Below are positions 7,700 to 16,290 of a stretch of DNA of 45,430 nt, one piece after another; the stretch's first letter is position 1, and every line of letters starts with the position of its first letter. The stretch is from assembly GCA_905213875.1 (NCBI GenBank), contig CAJMJN010000009.1:1-45430 (forward strand). The letters are read 5' to 3'. Origin of the DNA: an uncultured Clostridium sp. (GTDB taxonomy: Bacteria > Bacillota > Clostridia > TANB77 > CAG-508). Both the position numbers and the translations under genes were made by a program. The notes beneath the pieces were generated by a model. That model had not been told where the DNA came from. It saw nothing but the letters and a program-made list of their open reading frames with translations, and did not search any database.

Positions 7700-8276
7700 T
7701 TATTTCAAGTTATTTTCCACAATTTCTGTTGCTTGCACACATAACCTTTGCAATTTCTTATTTGCAATACAAGTTATTAATGTTAATTTATTTTGATCTG
7801 TTTCTTTTAATAAATTCCAGTCTGTTTCTAGTATTGTTTGTATATTATCAACTTTATACTTTCTTGTAAAAAAATTTGTTTTATATGTAATTATATCACC
7901 TTTCTTCAATTCATTTAATCTAGCAAAATACGAATTTTTATTACCTCTATTATGTCCTGCAAGTCCAACATTACCATCATAAATTGATGTATTTTCTATA
8001 TGCCCTATGTATTCGTTTAATATTTCATTACTACTACCTTCTTTTACCTCAGCTTTTAAGCCGTATTTTTTCAATACTAATTATTCCTAATATTCCATCT
8101 TTTAATATGTCTGAATCGTCTGCTTGATTATATGTAATATTTTCAAATTTAGAATCTGTTGTTATATTATTGGGATCAACTAAATTTTTATCATATACAA
8201 TGCAATAATACAAAGCACTACCAATTATTATAACCAATAAAATGCAAATACTTATTATAACAATTTTATTTTTCAT
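7700..8276 (-). CDS. Sortase, interrupted by an in-frame CGG (+1 shift)
   Basis: A membrane-anchored transpeptidase with an N-terminal TM segment (residues 4-26). The protein continues across an in-frame CGG at 8063-8061. Skipping the C at 8063 joins 'GIISIEKI' to 'GLKAEVKEG', the usual sortase start of the beta barrel (I-x-K-I-G-L-x-A). The joined protein has about 191 residues and carries the full catalytic triad: His108 (LAGHNRG), Cys169 (LITCI) and Arg177 (KKLQR). Read without the shift, it stops four codons later and loses the catalytic domain. AGGAGG precedes ATG 8276. The likely substrate is the LPKTGC adhesin two genes downstream. The preserved triad argues against a decayed gene. Confidence 0.85.
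8061..8063 (-). other. CGG recoding site 1 (sortase)
   Basis: Codons ATA-CGG-C. Skipping the C gives ATA-GGC (Ile-Gly), the expected sortase residues. The zero frame meets TGA three codons after the CGG. Confidence 0.8.
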
Positions 8277-8285
8277 TCAATCCTC

Positions 8286-9107
8286 CTACTGTGCAATTTT
8301 ATCTTTCTTTTTTCTTTTCCAAAGAAATATTCCACTTATTACTAAAATACCAGTTCCTGCTGTTGCTACTACTATTGGTGTATAATTTGTTTTTTCTTCT
8401 ATATCTTCTTGAGGCATTTCTTTATATTTTATATTAAAGGTTATTGACTCTATTTCTTCTTTTTCCAATGTTCCTATATATGTTACAGTTGCCAAATAGT
8501 TTTTTACTATTTTCCTTTCTTTTATTCCTTCATATTGCATCTCTCCATCATATGCTATTGGAACATCTTGACCTTCAATCTTTTCTACTTGTGAAATATT
8601 CCAAATTGGATTTACTAAATAATAAGTAACTCCATTTTCTTCAATACTCTTTGGAATATCGTTTAATTCATTAGTTGGTACATTTTCATATTTTTTTGTT
8701 AATGATACTTTGTATTGCTCTATATAACTATCATTTGTTTTTATATCTAATGAATTATTTTGTAATTCTAAAATTCCTAACATTCCATCCTTTGTCATTT
8801 CAATTTTATTTTCAAACATATTTAACACATCGTATTTGTTATTCGTATATACTATTTTTTGTTTTGTTTGAGTTTCTTCTTTATTAATATTTTGTTTATT
8901 TTCTTGTTTTGACACATCTTGTAATTCATATTTAACATTATCAATATTAATATTTTTTTGAATATTTTTTTCAAATTCTTCAGCATTCTCTATTGATATT
9001 GTTTCATTTATTTCATAATCTTTTAATTCACTATTTGATGCAAAACAATTTGTTGAAAAAAGTGCTAGTATTAACATACTCAATCCTATAATTCTTGATC
9101 TATTCAA
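8286..9107 (-). CDS. Secreted membrane-anchored surface protein, TTG start overlapping the previous gene
   Basis: A 273-residue protein with a signal peptide (residues 1-23, ending NCFA), an extracellular region of unknown fold, and a C-terminal membrane segment (IVVATAGTGILVISGIFLW) followed by KRKKKDK. It is therefore anchored by its own TM helix rather than by sortase. Translation must start at TTG 9107, which lies inside the last codons of the preceding gene (TTTGAATAG). GGAGG is 9 bases upstream, within the codons for that gene's acidic tail, which implies tight translational coupling. The gene lies directly upstream of the sortase gene. No family name recognised. Confidence 0.75.
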   Translation of the reverse strand: MNRSRIIGLSMLILALFSTNCFASNSELKDYEINETISIENAEEFEKNIQKNINIDNVKYELQDVSKQENKQNINKEETQTKQKIVYTNNKYDVLNMFENKIEMTKDGMLGILELQNNSLDIKTNDSYIEQYKVSLTKKYENVPTNELNDIPKSIEENGVTYYLVNPIWNISQVEKIEGQDVPIAYDGEMQYEGIKERKIVKNYLATVTYIGTLEKEEIESITFNIKYKEMPQEDIEEKTNYTPIVVATAGTGILVISGIFLWKRKKKDKIAQ

Positions 9108-9483
9108 ATTCTTCTTCCTCCTCCTCTTTCAATTCTTCATTTAATTTTTTTCTTATGTCTCTTATAAATTGAAATTCCTTCATTAATTCAGGGATTTTTG
9201 TTCTTTTTCTAAATTCTATATCTCCACTTTCTTCTCCAAGTCTACAAAAAACATATCCATCTTTTAATTTACTTAAACTTTTTTCAAGTGCTTGAACTTC
9301 TTCAAATTCTTTATAGTATTTTAGAGAATCCCAATACATAAATACACAATCTTTATTATTTTCTTTATAGTCGTGTTTATTAACATAGTCTAACAAATTT
9401 TCTGTCATTTTAGCTTGTGCATCTTCTACCTTCTTAAAATCTTTTTTCGTTACTGCAATCATTACTTCACTATAATATCCCAT
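9100..9483 (-). CDS. Hypothetical cytosolic protein with EEEEEEFE tail
   Basis: A 127-residue protein beginning MGYYSEVMIAVTKKDF. I recognise the pattern as one common in phage and ICE accessory genes, also with 'CRLGEESGDIEFR', but know of no assigned function. No membrane segment. It ends EELKEEEEEEFE. The DNA for this tail contains GAGGAGGAGG and, overlapping the stop, the TTG start of the next gene. ATG 9483 has AAAGGAAAA upstream. Confidence 0.7.
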   Translation of the reverse strand: MGYYSEVMIAVTKKDFKKVEDAQAKMTENLLDYVNKHDYKENNKDCVFMYWDSLKYYKEFEEVQALEKSLSKLKDGYVFCRLGEESGDIEFRKRTKIPELMKEFQFIRDIRKKLNEELKEEEEEEFE

Positions 9484-9496
9484 ATTTTTTCCTTTC

Positions 9497-10180
9497 CTAT
9501 TTCAAACCTAACATTTGAAATACAATGTTTCTTAATGACTCATTAAAAATAATCGTAAGTCCTAATGATGTTAATCCAAATATAATAGCTGTTCCTAAAA
9601 GCTCTAATAATTTATCTACTGCTTGAATTAAAAGTGTAAAAAAATAAACACTTGTATTATTTACTTGTGTTTTTTCTATCCCCTCACTATTCAATTTTTT
9701 ATTTTTCTTCATACTTGTAATGTATTTTTTCAAATTATTTCTTTTTTGTTTCTTTATAATTTCAGCCTTTTTAAATCTTTTACTCTCTTTTTTTGACAAT
9801 CCATCTGATATTAATGATTTTTTCAATTCAGATTTTATTTTTTCTAATTCAACAGAATTTATAATATTATATATACCTTTTTCGTACAAATTAGTTAAAA
9901 TATCATTTTGATCATCATATCCACTTGCTAAAATTATTATTCTTATATTTGGATATACTTCATAAAAATAACTTATACCATTTATAATATTTTCTTCTGT
10001 TCCCTTTAAACTTTTTAATTCAATAATAATATATTTTATCAATTTAAAGTTTACTTTTGTTTCTTTTATATATTGTAAAAAATCTATTTCTCCTATTTTA
10101 CTTAATATCGTGATATTTAATTCTTCACAAACACCCTTTATTAAATCTTCCATAGGATTACTTGCAATGTAACTTAACAT
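9497..10180 (-). CDS. Membrane protein with N-terminal receiver-like domain
   Basis: A 227-residue protein. Residues 1-115 have the alternating strand/helix pattern of a CheY-like or CpaE-type pseudoreceiver ('IKYIIIELKSLKGTEENI', 'IRIIILASGYDDQND', 'GIYNIINSVELEKI'), without a clear phospho-accepting Asp. A very basic linker (about 125-165) leads to a C-terminal membrane part (VDKLLELLGTAIIFGLTSLG and a second short hydrophobic segment). It lies in the transfer operon between small membrane proteins and surface genes. It could position the secretion channel or link it to regulation; this is inference. Confidence 0.6.
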   Translation of the reverse strand: MLSYIASNPMEDLIKGVCEELNITILSKIGEIDFLQYIKETKVNFKLIKYIIIELKSLKGTEENIINGISYFYEVYPNIRIIILASGYDDQNDILTNLYEKGIYNIINSVELEKIKSELKKSLISDGLSKKESKRFKKAEIIKKQKRNNLKKYITSMKKNKKLNSEGIEKTQVNNTSVYFFTLLIQAVDKLLELLGTAIIFGLTSLGLTIIFNESLRNIVFQMLGLK

Positions 10181-10192
10181 TATACTCCCCTC

Positions 10193-10384
10193 CTAATCAA
10201 GTCCCCTCTCTTCATACGGTACATTATATATTACATTGTTAGATTTCAAGTATTCAGTATTATTGGTAGTATCTCCAGTATTTTTGCCTAGTTTCCAGAA
10301 TACATTATTTAATACTACAATTACCAGTAAAATAATAAATATAGCCAAATAGCAAAACATTTCCTTCTTATCTCTGTTCATCAT
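10193..10384 (-). CDS. Small single-pass membrane protein (63 aa)
   Basis: One membrane segment (YLAIFIILLVIVVLNNVFW) after a short charged N-terminus, with an outward C-terminal part of about 35 residues. ATG 10384 overlaps the previous stop (GAATGATG) and uses GGAGG from the previous gene's last codons, so it is translationally coupled. The family is not recognised; the position suggests a minor transfer-complex component. Confidence 0.65.
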   Translation of the reverse strand: MMNRDKKEMFCYLAIFIILLVIVVLNNVFWKLGKNTGDTTNNTEYLKSNNVIYNVPYEERGLD

Positions 10385-10860
10385 TCTACCTCCAATTCAT
10401 CGATATTCTCTATTTTGTGTTGTTGATAATATTTTTTATAAAATTTATCATATTGCAATGTTTTCCCTTCTTTCTCTCCTAATTCTTCTAATGTCATTTT
10501 CTCAAAAATACCGTTGTCAAAAACCTTTACTTTTCTTGGTTTTGTATTTGTCGTTTGTAATTTAATAAGTCTTTCAATAATTTCTTCTCTAAATGTTGGA
10601 TTTATCTTATTTAAAAAACATCCATAAGTGGATACAAATGGCTCTTCAATTTCATAATTAGGTACATACATTTTTATATCAACTGCATGTCCACATCGTT
10701 CTGCTTCTAAAACAATAAAATCTGCAACATCACTTTTTCTAATTTCATAATTGTCTCCATTTGAAGTTTCGACAAATAAAAAGCCTTCTTTATTGGCAAT
10801 TTCAGACATTTCTTCTCTTGTATATAATTCATATAAATCATAATATTTTTTTCTTTGCAT
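10381..10860 (-). CDS. Hypothetical cytosolic protein (159 aa)
   Basis: A soluble 159-residue protein, starting MQRKKYYDLYELYTREEM, with a central 'AERCGHAVDIKMYVPNYE' stretch and an acidic end IDELEVE. No catalytic motif or membrane segment is seen and I do not recognise the family. It overlaps the M23 peptidase stop at one base and the next small membrane gene at the other end, so it is part of the transfer operon. Confidence 0.65.
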   Translation of the reverse strand: MQRKKYYDLYELYTREEMSEIANKEGFLFVETSNGDNYEIRKSDVADFIVLEAERCGHAVDIKMYVPNYEIEEPFVSTYGCFLNKINPTFREEIIERLIKLQTTNTKPRKVKVFDNGIFEKMTLEELGEKEGKTLQYDKFYKKYYQQHKIENIDELEVE

Positions 10861-11450
10861 TATTCCCTCTCTTTCTCACCAAATAAATATGGTGCAGGAT
10901 CAATGGTATCTTTATTAGTACCACTACTTTTTCTTACCTCAAAATGTAAATGATCTCCTGTGGAATTTCCAGTAGAGCCTTGTATTCCAATTACTTGTCC
11001 TACCACAACTTGCTGACCTTTAGTAACTTGTAATGAATTATCTCTCATGTGCCCATAGAATGTATAAAATATATTTCCTTGTTCATCTATATGTTTTATT
11101 TCTACACAATTCCCATATCCATTTTGCCACCCTGAATGTGTTACTTCTCCATTGTCAGCAGCCATAACTTTACTGCCAAGACTTCCACATAAATCTATTC
11201 CTGTATGATTTGAATGTACTACTCCATGTGATTCTCTATACCCAAATTTACTTGTAACTTGAATAAAATTTTCAATTGGCATAGCAAACTTGCCATTATA
11301 TACAATTTCTCCTATTTCTGTTTCATTTTCTATATTACTTTTTTCTGTATTATTAGTTGATTTTGAATTTGAACTTGTTATTTGAAAATATGAGCCTATT
11401 ATTAATATAAATATTATTATTCCAATTATTAAATATATTTTTTTACTCAT
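10860..11450 (-). CDS. M23 (LytM-type) peptidoglycan endopeptidase, VirB1-like
   Basis: A membrane-anchored murein hydrolase. An N-terminal TM segment (about residues 5-22) and a linker precede a complete M23 domain. Its zinc ligands are seen in 'HTGIDLCG' (HxxxD) and 'HLHFEV' (HxH), with the helper His in 'YGHM'. In Gram-positive conjugation this activity opens the wall for the secretion channel. The start chosen is ATG 11450, which overlaps the VirB4 stop (ATGAGTAA) with a weak AAAGAG 8 bases before. Another ATG two codons upstream is possible. It lies immediately after virB4, as expected for a T4SS operon. Confidence 0.88.
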   Translation of the reverse strand: MSKKIYLIIGIIIFILIIGSYFQITSSNSKSTNNTEKSNIENETEIGEIVYNGKFAMPIENFIQVTSKFGYRESHGVVHSNHTGIDLCGSLGSKVMAADNGEVTHSGWQNGYGNCVEIKHIDEQGNIFYTFYGHMRDNSLQVTKGQQVVVGQVIGIQGSTGNSTGDHLHFEVRKSSGTNKDTIDPAPYLFGEKERE

Positions 11451-13231
11451 ATACATCACTCTTTGCAAATTTTGAATCTATCATTTCTAATTCGTAATCA
11501 AATAACTTAAAAATCATATATAATTTTCTTGTACCACACATAAATAAACACTCTCCTACTTTTGCATTTAGTATCATTTTTTCTTCCTGTTCAGTCAAAT
11601 TAAATATGTTTACTATGTCTTTTAAGTCCTTTCCATCACATTTAAAAAATAGTTTATTGGTTGAATTTGCCAATAAACTTTGACCATATAATCTAATTTT
11701 TTCATTTAGATAATCTTCAATACTTTGTGAAATTACACAAATTGAAGAATTATGCTTTCTTGCCATTTTGCTAATGTATCTCACATATTCCAATGTTTGT
11801 GGAATGTTAGGATCTATTAGAATATGACATTCATCAGCTACAAGCATTGTTCTTTCATTAACATCTTTACTTAAAATATCCCAAGCATAAGACAAAATAT
11901 TATAATACTGCGCTCTTTTATATTGAATTTGAAACTTTTGCATTGTTGATGTATTAAATGTTGTTATTCTAGTATCTACTTCAATGTTTGTATATCCATT
12001 CCATATACTAGATGCTTGTCCGATGCATATTGGTCTAATTAAAGCTAATAATTTTTCATATACTGTATCTTGATGTTTTTTATTTTCATTATCAATAAAA
12101 AAATACAAATCTTCTAAAATTGGAAAATCTGTATTTTTTAATTTTGAAATATCTGTTTCTTTCGTAATATTAAATTTAGTGTATAGTTTCTCAAATATTA
12201 AATCTAATTTTGAAAACTCTATTTCTGTTAATGATGGATATAATATTTGAAAAAATGTTTCTAAAAATTGAAAATGCAATGATAAAGCATTTTTTCCTAT
12301 TTCATCATCTCTATTTATTCTTACTTGTAATGGATTTAAAACTCCTCCACTATCTATTCCATCACATTCTATTACTTTGCCATTTAATTTTTTACATAAA
12401 TGATTATATTCATTTTCTACATCTACTATTAAAATTTTGGTTGTAGGAATTTCATTTAATATCATATGCTTTACTGCCATACTTTTTCCGAGAGCCTGAA
12501 CTTCCTACTACAAACATATTGCTGTTGCCTCTCATTATATCTTGCTGCCATAAATTAAAAATAATAATACCACCATTTTGATTTATTCCCCAATAATATC
12601 CGTTTTTATCAATAAAAGTTTCTGTATTAAATAGAAATCCTCCTGTAAAAGAACTTGTTAATATATTTCTTTTAAATTTTTTACTTAACTCAGTTTGAAT
12701 TGTAAAAAAAGGTGCTACTGCTTTAAAACCATCAAATTGCAAATAATTTGTAAGATTCCTTATTTTCAATTTTTGATGTTGTACTTCATTTTCAACTTCT
12801 TTACATTTTTGTTTTAATTCTTCTTTCTCATCTGCTGAAACTAAAATGTATATTGTTAAATATGATACAACTTCATTATTCTGTATCATTCTATTTATAA
12901 TTTCACTTGCCTCATTTATTTCTTTTTCTCTAATTTGTCTACTTGATTCATTTTTTGATATTTGTAATAATCCTGAAGCATCTCTGATTCTTGCATCTAA
13001 TGAATCAATTAATTCTGCATTATCTGTGGGCTCAATATTTATCGAAAATATTGCTCCTATGTTTCTAACTAAATTTCCTAACCACTTTAATTCTACATTT
13101 GATGGATAATGAACAATCGTATATACTTTACAATATCTACTCCCAAAATATATTTTATTTCTTTCAAATGTTAATCCTCCAGTTGGTGTAATTAAATCTA
13201 TTAAATTATAATCTGCTTCTTGCTTTTTTAT
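11443..13231 (-). CDS. virB4: VirB4-type conjugation ATPase, +1 shift at CGG inside Walker A
   Basis: The energy-supplying ATPase of the conjugative T4SS. The N-terminal part begins near 'DYNLIDLITPTGGL'. The reading frame is broken at CGG 12490-12488. Skipping C12490 turns GSSGS-R into GSSGSGKS, an exact Walker A (around residues 243-250), followed by 'MAVKHMILNEIP'. Walker B is 'RTMLVADECHILID', and the later 'VISQSIEDYL' is typical of VirB4/TraC. The joined length is about 595 residues. No ATG/GTG/TTG fits the N-terminus. The frame is open only from ATA 13231, which has AGGTG upstream, so a non-standard start is proposed. It overlaps the methylase stop and is preceded by a separate VirB4-N-like gene. 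Confidence 0.88.
12488..12490 (-). other. CGG recoding site 2 (VirB4 Walker A)
   Basis: TCT-CGG-A. Skipping C gives TCT-GGA-AAA-AGT (S-G-K-S). Walker A is nearly invariant, so this fixes the skipped base as the C. Confidence 0.88.
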
Positions 13232-13929
13232 TTTTTATCACCTGCCTTTGTTTCTAATGCTTCTTTTATTCTTTGTTTTGCTATTTCATAATATTGGCTA
13301 TTTATTTCAAAACCTATAAAATTTCTATTTTGATTTATTGCTCCAACCAGAGTTGTACCACTTCCAGCAAAACAATCTAAAATCAAATCACCCTCGTTAC
13401 TTGAATTTATTATGTGATTTTCTATAAACGGTAATGGTTTTATAGTTGGATGTTTCCATTTTTTCTTGTCGACTTGATTTACTCCTGAAATATAATATTT
13501 TCTTTTAGTATGATAATTTCCATATAGCCTTACTCCCTTTTCTCTTGCAAATACTACATATTCTGTATCAGGCAAATAATTATTATTTGTTAATGGACTA
13601 GGATTCATTTTATGCCATGTTAATATTTCATAATTACAATCTTTATTCATAAAATATTCCAGTAATTCCTTTACCTGCCTTTTAGAACAGTAAATGTATA
13701 TATTTATCTTTTTCATTTTTTGTACTAATAAATCTAATACTTTTAAATCAAATCCATCCTTTAAATCTAATAGTTCATTTGCATAACTATTAAAACTTGA
13801 TGGATGTTTTAATTTGCTTAAATTTAATTTATATGGCGGATCTATTATCACTAAATCGATACTTTTATCATCTAATAATTTTATTCCTTCCATACAATCC
13901 ATATTGTAAACATTATTTATTTTTAACAC
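13228..13929 (-). CDS. DNA adenine-N6/cytosine-N4 methyltransferase (beta type)
   Basis: A site-specific DNA methyltransferase of 233 residues. Motif IV DPPY (IDLVIIDPPY, about residues 24-33) comes before the SAM-binding motif I (DCFAGSGTT, about 185-193), the beta-class order. DPPY usually goes with N6-adenine transfer. No restriction endonuclease gene is adjacent, so it is an orphan enzyme, as often carried by ICEs to protect transferred DNA. The start is GTG 13929 with AAGGAG 5 bases before it, overlapping the preceding gene. Its position between the VirB4-N-like gene and the VirB4 ATPase is unusual. A metK copy on the same element could supply its cofactor (inference). Confidence 0.88.
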   Translation of the reverse strand: MLKINNVYNMDCMEGIKLLDDKSIDLVIIDPPYKLNLSKLKHPSSFNSYANELLDLKDGFDLKVLDLLVQKMKKINIYIYCSKRQVKELLEYFMNKDCNYEILTWHKMNPSPLTNNNYLPDTEYVVFAREKGVRLYGNYHTKRKYYISGVNQVDKKKWKHPTIKPLPFIENHIINSSNEGDLILDCFAGSGTTLVGAINQNRNFIGFEINSQYYEIAKQRIKEALETKAGDKK

Positions 13930-14524
13930 TACTTCTCCTTATTTTTATGATGCTATCATCATAATCCACACTCTCCTTTCGAGCAAATTCTGGAATTGTA
14001 AAACTTTTAATTAATAATATAATTTCTGTCTTCTCTAATATTTCAGATTCCAAATCACATTGTTTTAATCTATTTTTCCAGTTTATTGCTCTTTTTTCTA
14101 ATTTTTCTTCAACATTCTCTGATGCATTCTCCCATATACATAGATAAAATTCATTTTCGATAATGTTTTTATTTGCAACCATTTCATGTGTTGCTATAAT
14201 TCTTTTTTCAACAATTCTTATACTTGCCTCATCTTTTAATTTTTTCTTTAAATCTTCTTGTTCTTTTATAAAATCTGCAATATCTACTTTTCTAGGAATT
14301 ATAAAAATAGTATATGGTTGTTGTTCATTACTAAACTCAACACTTGAACTATTCATTTTTTGTATAAGTTCCTCTTCTGAAAATAATTCCGTATTTATTG
14401 GTTGTACTCTTATAAAAGAAATTACTTGTTTATCTAATGTATATAAAAAGTTATCTTCAATTTTTCTAATATTTAAAAATTCATTTAATGATTTATTCTC
14501 TTTTATTGAAATTCCCTCTTTCAT
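13913..14524 (-). CDS. VirB4 N-terminal-like conjugation protein
   Basis: A 203-residue protein resembling the N-terminal (non-ATPase) domain of VirB4/TraE proteins: 'KSLNEFLNIRKIEDNFLYTL', then 'QVISFIRVQPINTELFSEEE' and 'PYTIFIIPRKVDIADFIKEQ'. It lacks Walker motifs, and the ATPase is encoded separately downstream. Start ATG 14524 is preferred because AAGGG lies 7 bases before it; the reading frame itself extends upstream into the previous gene. It overlaps the PrgI/VirB3-like gene by 32 bases. The likely role is membrane-side contact between VirB3 and the VirB4 motor, inferred from homology pattern and order. Confidence 0.65.
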   Translation of the reverse strand: MKEGISIKENKSLNEFLNIRKIEDNFLYTLDKQVISFIRVQPINTELFSEEELIQKMNSSSVEFSNEQQPYTIFIIPRKVDIADFIKEQEDLKKKLKDEASIRIVEKRIIATHEMVANKNIIENEFYLCIWENASENVEEKLEKRAINWKNRLKQCDLESEILEKTEIILLIKSFTIPEFARKESVDYDDSIIKIRRSSVKNK

Positions 14525-14810
14525 ACTTATACCCTTTTTGCATAAGTTCATATTTTACGATATTTTTTATATTATCCATTAAAGAAAAACCACTTCTATT
14601 TTTAGTAACAAATACAACTGAAATTGCTGTACTTCCTATAACTAAGAATGTTGCTAATAAAGTGGTTTTCGTTATTTTATATATGCAATATGCAATTATA
14701 CTTGATATAGCCAAAACAATAATACTTTTTATTAATTCAGCCATACCATATCCTTCAAAAAATTCAGTTTGCAATTTAATTTGCGATGGTATTTTTACAG
14801 TTTTTTTCAT
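14493..14810 (-). CDS. PrgI/VirB3-like T4SS membrane protein
   Basis: A 105-residue protein with the typical start 'TVKIPSQIKLQTEFFEGYGM' and two closely spaced membrane segments (about residues 28-45 and 50-66), followed by a cytoplasmic tail. Length, topology and its position just before VirB4 components match the PrgI family, the Gram-positive VirB3 counterpart that anchors VirB4 to the channel. ATG 14810 overlaps the TGA of the upstream gene only if that gene shifts frame at its CGG. This 4-base ATGA overlap supports the recoded reading. Confidence 0.75.
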   Translation of the reverse strand: MKKTVKIPSQIKLQTEFFEGYGMAELIKSIIVLAISSIIAYCIYKITKTTLLATFLVIGSTAISVVFVTKNRSGFSLMDNIKNIVKYELMQKGYKYERGNFNKRE

Positions 14811-15404
14811 CTACTACCACCTCCACCTGCTCCTCCGACCAAATGAATTATTTTCCTTATGGTTTATATAATCTTGATATGTAAAGTTAGAAGGAAAAAT
14901 AAACCCATCTGAATCTCTATAATATGCTATATCTGCATAATATCCTTTCCAAAACCCTTGACAGTCATTAAATAGTCTTAAATAACTTACATTTTCTACT
15001 ACTTTGGCTGAAGAATATAGTCCAAAGGCTTCATGCAATTCTTCATTGTCAGTTAATGCTGCAATTGTTTTATTTGAATCTGTTATAACATATCTTTTTC
15101 CATCTATATTTACAACTTCTCTGTTTTGACAATCTTTATCTTCTATTTTAGCAAATGTAATATCACTTGTTTCATCATCTGCAATTCCAGTAGGTGTTCC
15201 AAAATAACTTTTAGGAATTTCTAAAAGGCTTAGTGACAATGTTATTAATATACTTGCTATAACTGTATTTTTCGCTAATTTAATATACTTCATTTTGTTG
15301 TCAGGCTCTACACTCATTTTTATTAATAAGATAATAAATGTTACACTTCCAATAGCGATGCCAATGTTTCTTAAAACTCGTATTATTTCTTGTAAAGTTT
15401 CGAT
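14807..15404 (-). CDS. Two-TM T4SS accessory protein with Gly-rich tail after CGG shift; ATC start proposed
   Basis: An unnamed transfer protein. Starting at ATC 15404 gives 'ETLQEIIRVLRNIGIAIGS' with a first membrane segment, a second one near 'TVIASILITLSLSLL', and an outer domain (DCQNREVVNIDGKRYVIT; 'NDCQGFWKGYYADIAYY'). The frame is open upstream of the first ATG (15317), which has no ribosome site. By contrast AAGGAGG lies 8 bases before ATC 15404, two bases after the previous stop. At CGG 14837-14835 the zero frame gives an odd RRSRWRW end. Skipping the C gives FGGGAGGGGSR and a TGA overlapping the next gene's ATG. It has about 198 residues. The start codon is inference. Confidence 0.65.
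14835..14837 (-). other. CGG recoding site 3 (two-TM T4SS protein)
   Basis: GGT-CGG-A. Skipping C gives GGT-GGA-GGA-GCA and a stop at 14807 overlapping the next start. Confidence 0.7.
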
Positions 15405-15406
15405 TT

Positions 15407-16250
15407 TTATCTCCTCCTTCTTAATCTAGGTGTCAATGCCCTTAAATTACGTGCTGTATTTCCTGCTGAATTTATAATACTTCCATTTGGTTTTACCAAA
15501 TATTTTGATAGTATCATTGGTGTATTTACTGATATTATTGCTATTGCAATAGCATAAATTAAATGTCCATTTATTGTTACTAAAATTGACAAATTCATAA
15601 GTGTTAATTGTATTACCAATGTAAATGCTGTCATTAAAAAGCCTCTTATATATTCAGGAAATACTCCTCCATCTGAATTTAAAAGTCCGAATACTTGCAA
15701 ATGGTATTCCCATTCTCATTAGTAGCATTTCAATTCCCTTCATAATAAATTGACAAATTAAAACTAACCAAGTTATCAGTAATACTAAACATGCTACTGC
15801 TGTAAAAATACCTCCTGCAATATTTCCACTTAACACTTCAGATAAACTTACCGTTTTAACAGGCATAGCACCTAAAATGCTATTTAGAAAACTACTTGTG
15901 ATTCCGACAAATATATCATAAATTTCTTTACAACAAATCATAATTATTACTGCTTTTAACATTCCAACAATTAAATGAATTGGATTTTTTTCTGCATCCC
16001 CATCATTTTGTAAAAAATATATCTTTATTAATTTTGCAATAAATACAATTACTAAAATAAAACAAGCATAATTAAATACAACTTGATATATTCCATTGAA
16101 ATCTATTTTACTGCCACCCTGCACTTGTATGCTATTTAATTCTCTTTCTATAAAAAACACCAAATTCACCATACTTTTAAATAATGAATTTAGTGTTGCC
16201 TCTGATCCATCAATAAATTTTTGAATTAATTCTACAAGCATATCTGCCAT
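15407..16250 (-). CDS. VirB6/TrbL-like polytopic channel protein, +1 shift at CGG
   Basis: A 280-residue inner-membrane channel protein of the T4SS. It has several membrane segments (for example 'YACFILVIVFIAKLIKIYF', 'LIVGMLKAVIIMICC', 'AVACLVLLITWLVLICQFI') and, after the break, 'GFLMTAFTLVIQLTLMN' and 'LIYAIAIAIISV'. The frame breaks at CGG 15689-15687. Skipping the C joins 'RMGIPFASI' to 'GLLNSDGGVFPEYIRGF', a motif-like region that otherwise becomes FKFRWRSIS and stop. The two halves share topology and there is no start signal for the second. It ends ALTPRLRRRR; those last codons contain AAGGAGG, the ribosome site of the next gene. Confidence 0.82.
15687..15689 (-). other. CGG recoding site 4 (VirB6-like)
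   Basis: ATT-CGG-A. Skipping C gives ATT-GGA-CTT (I-G-L) and 93 more codons of membrane protein. The zero frame stops 11 codons later. Confidence 0.82.
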
Positions 16251-16290
16251 TTTTTATCACCTCTATTCAAAGAAAATTCAATAATTTTCT

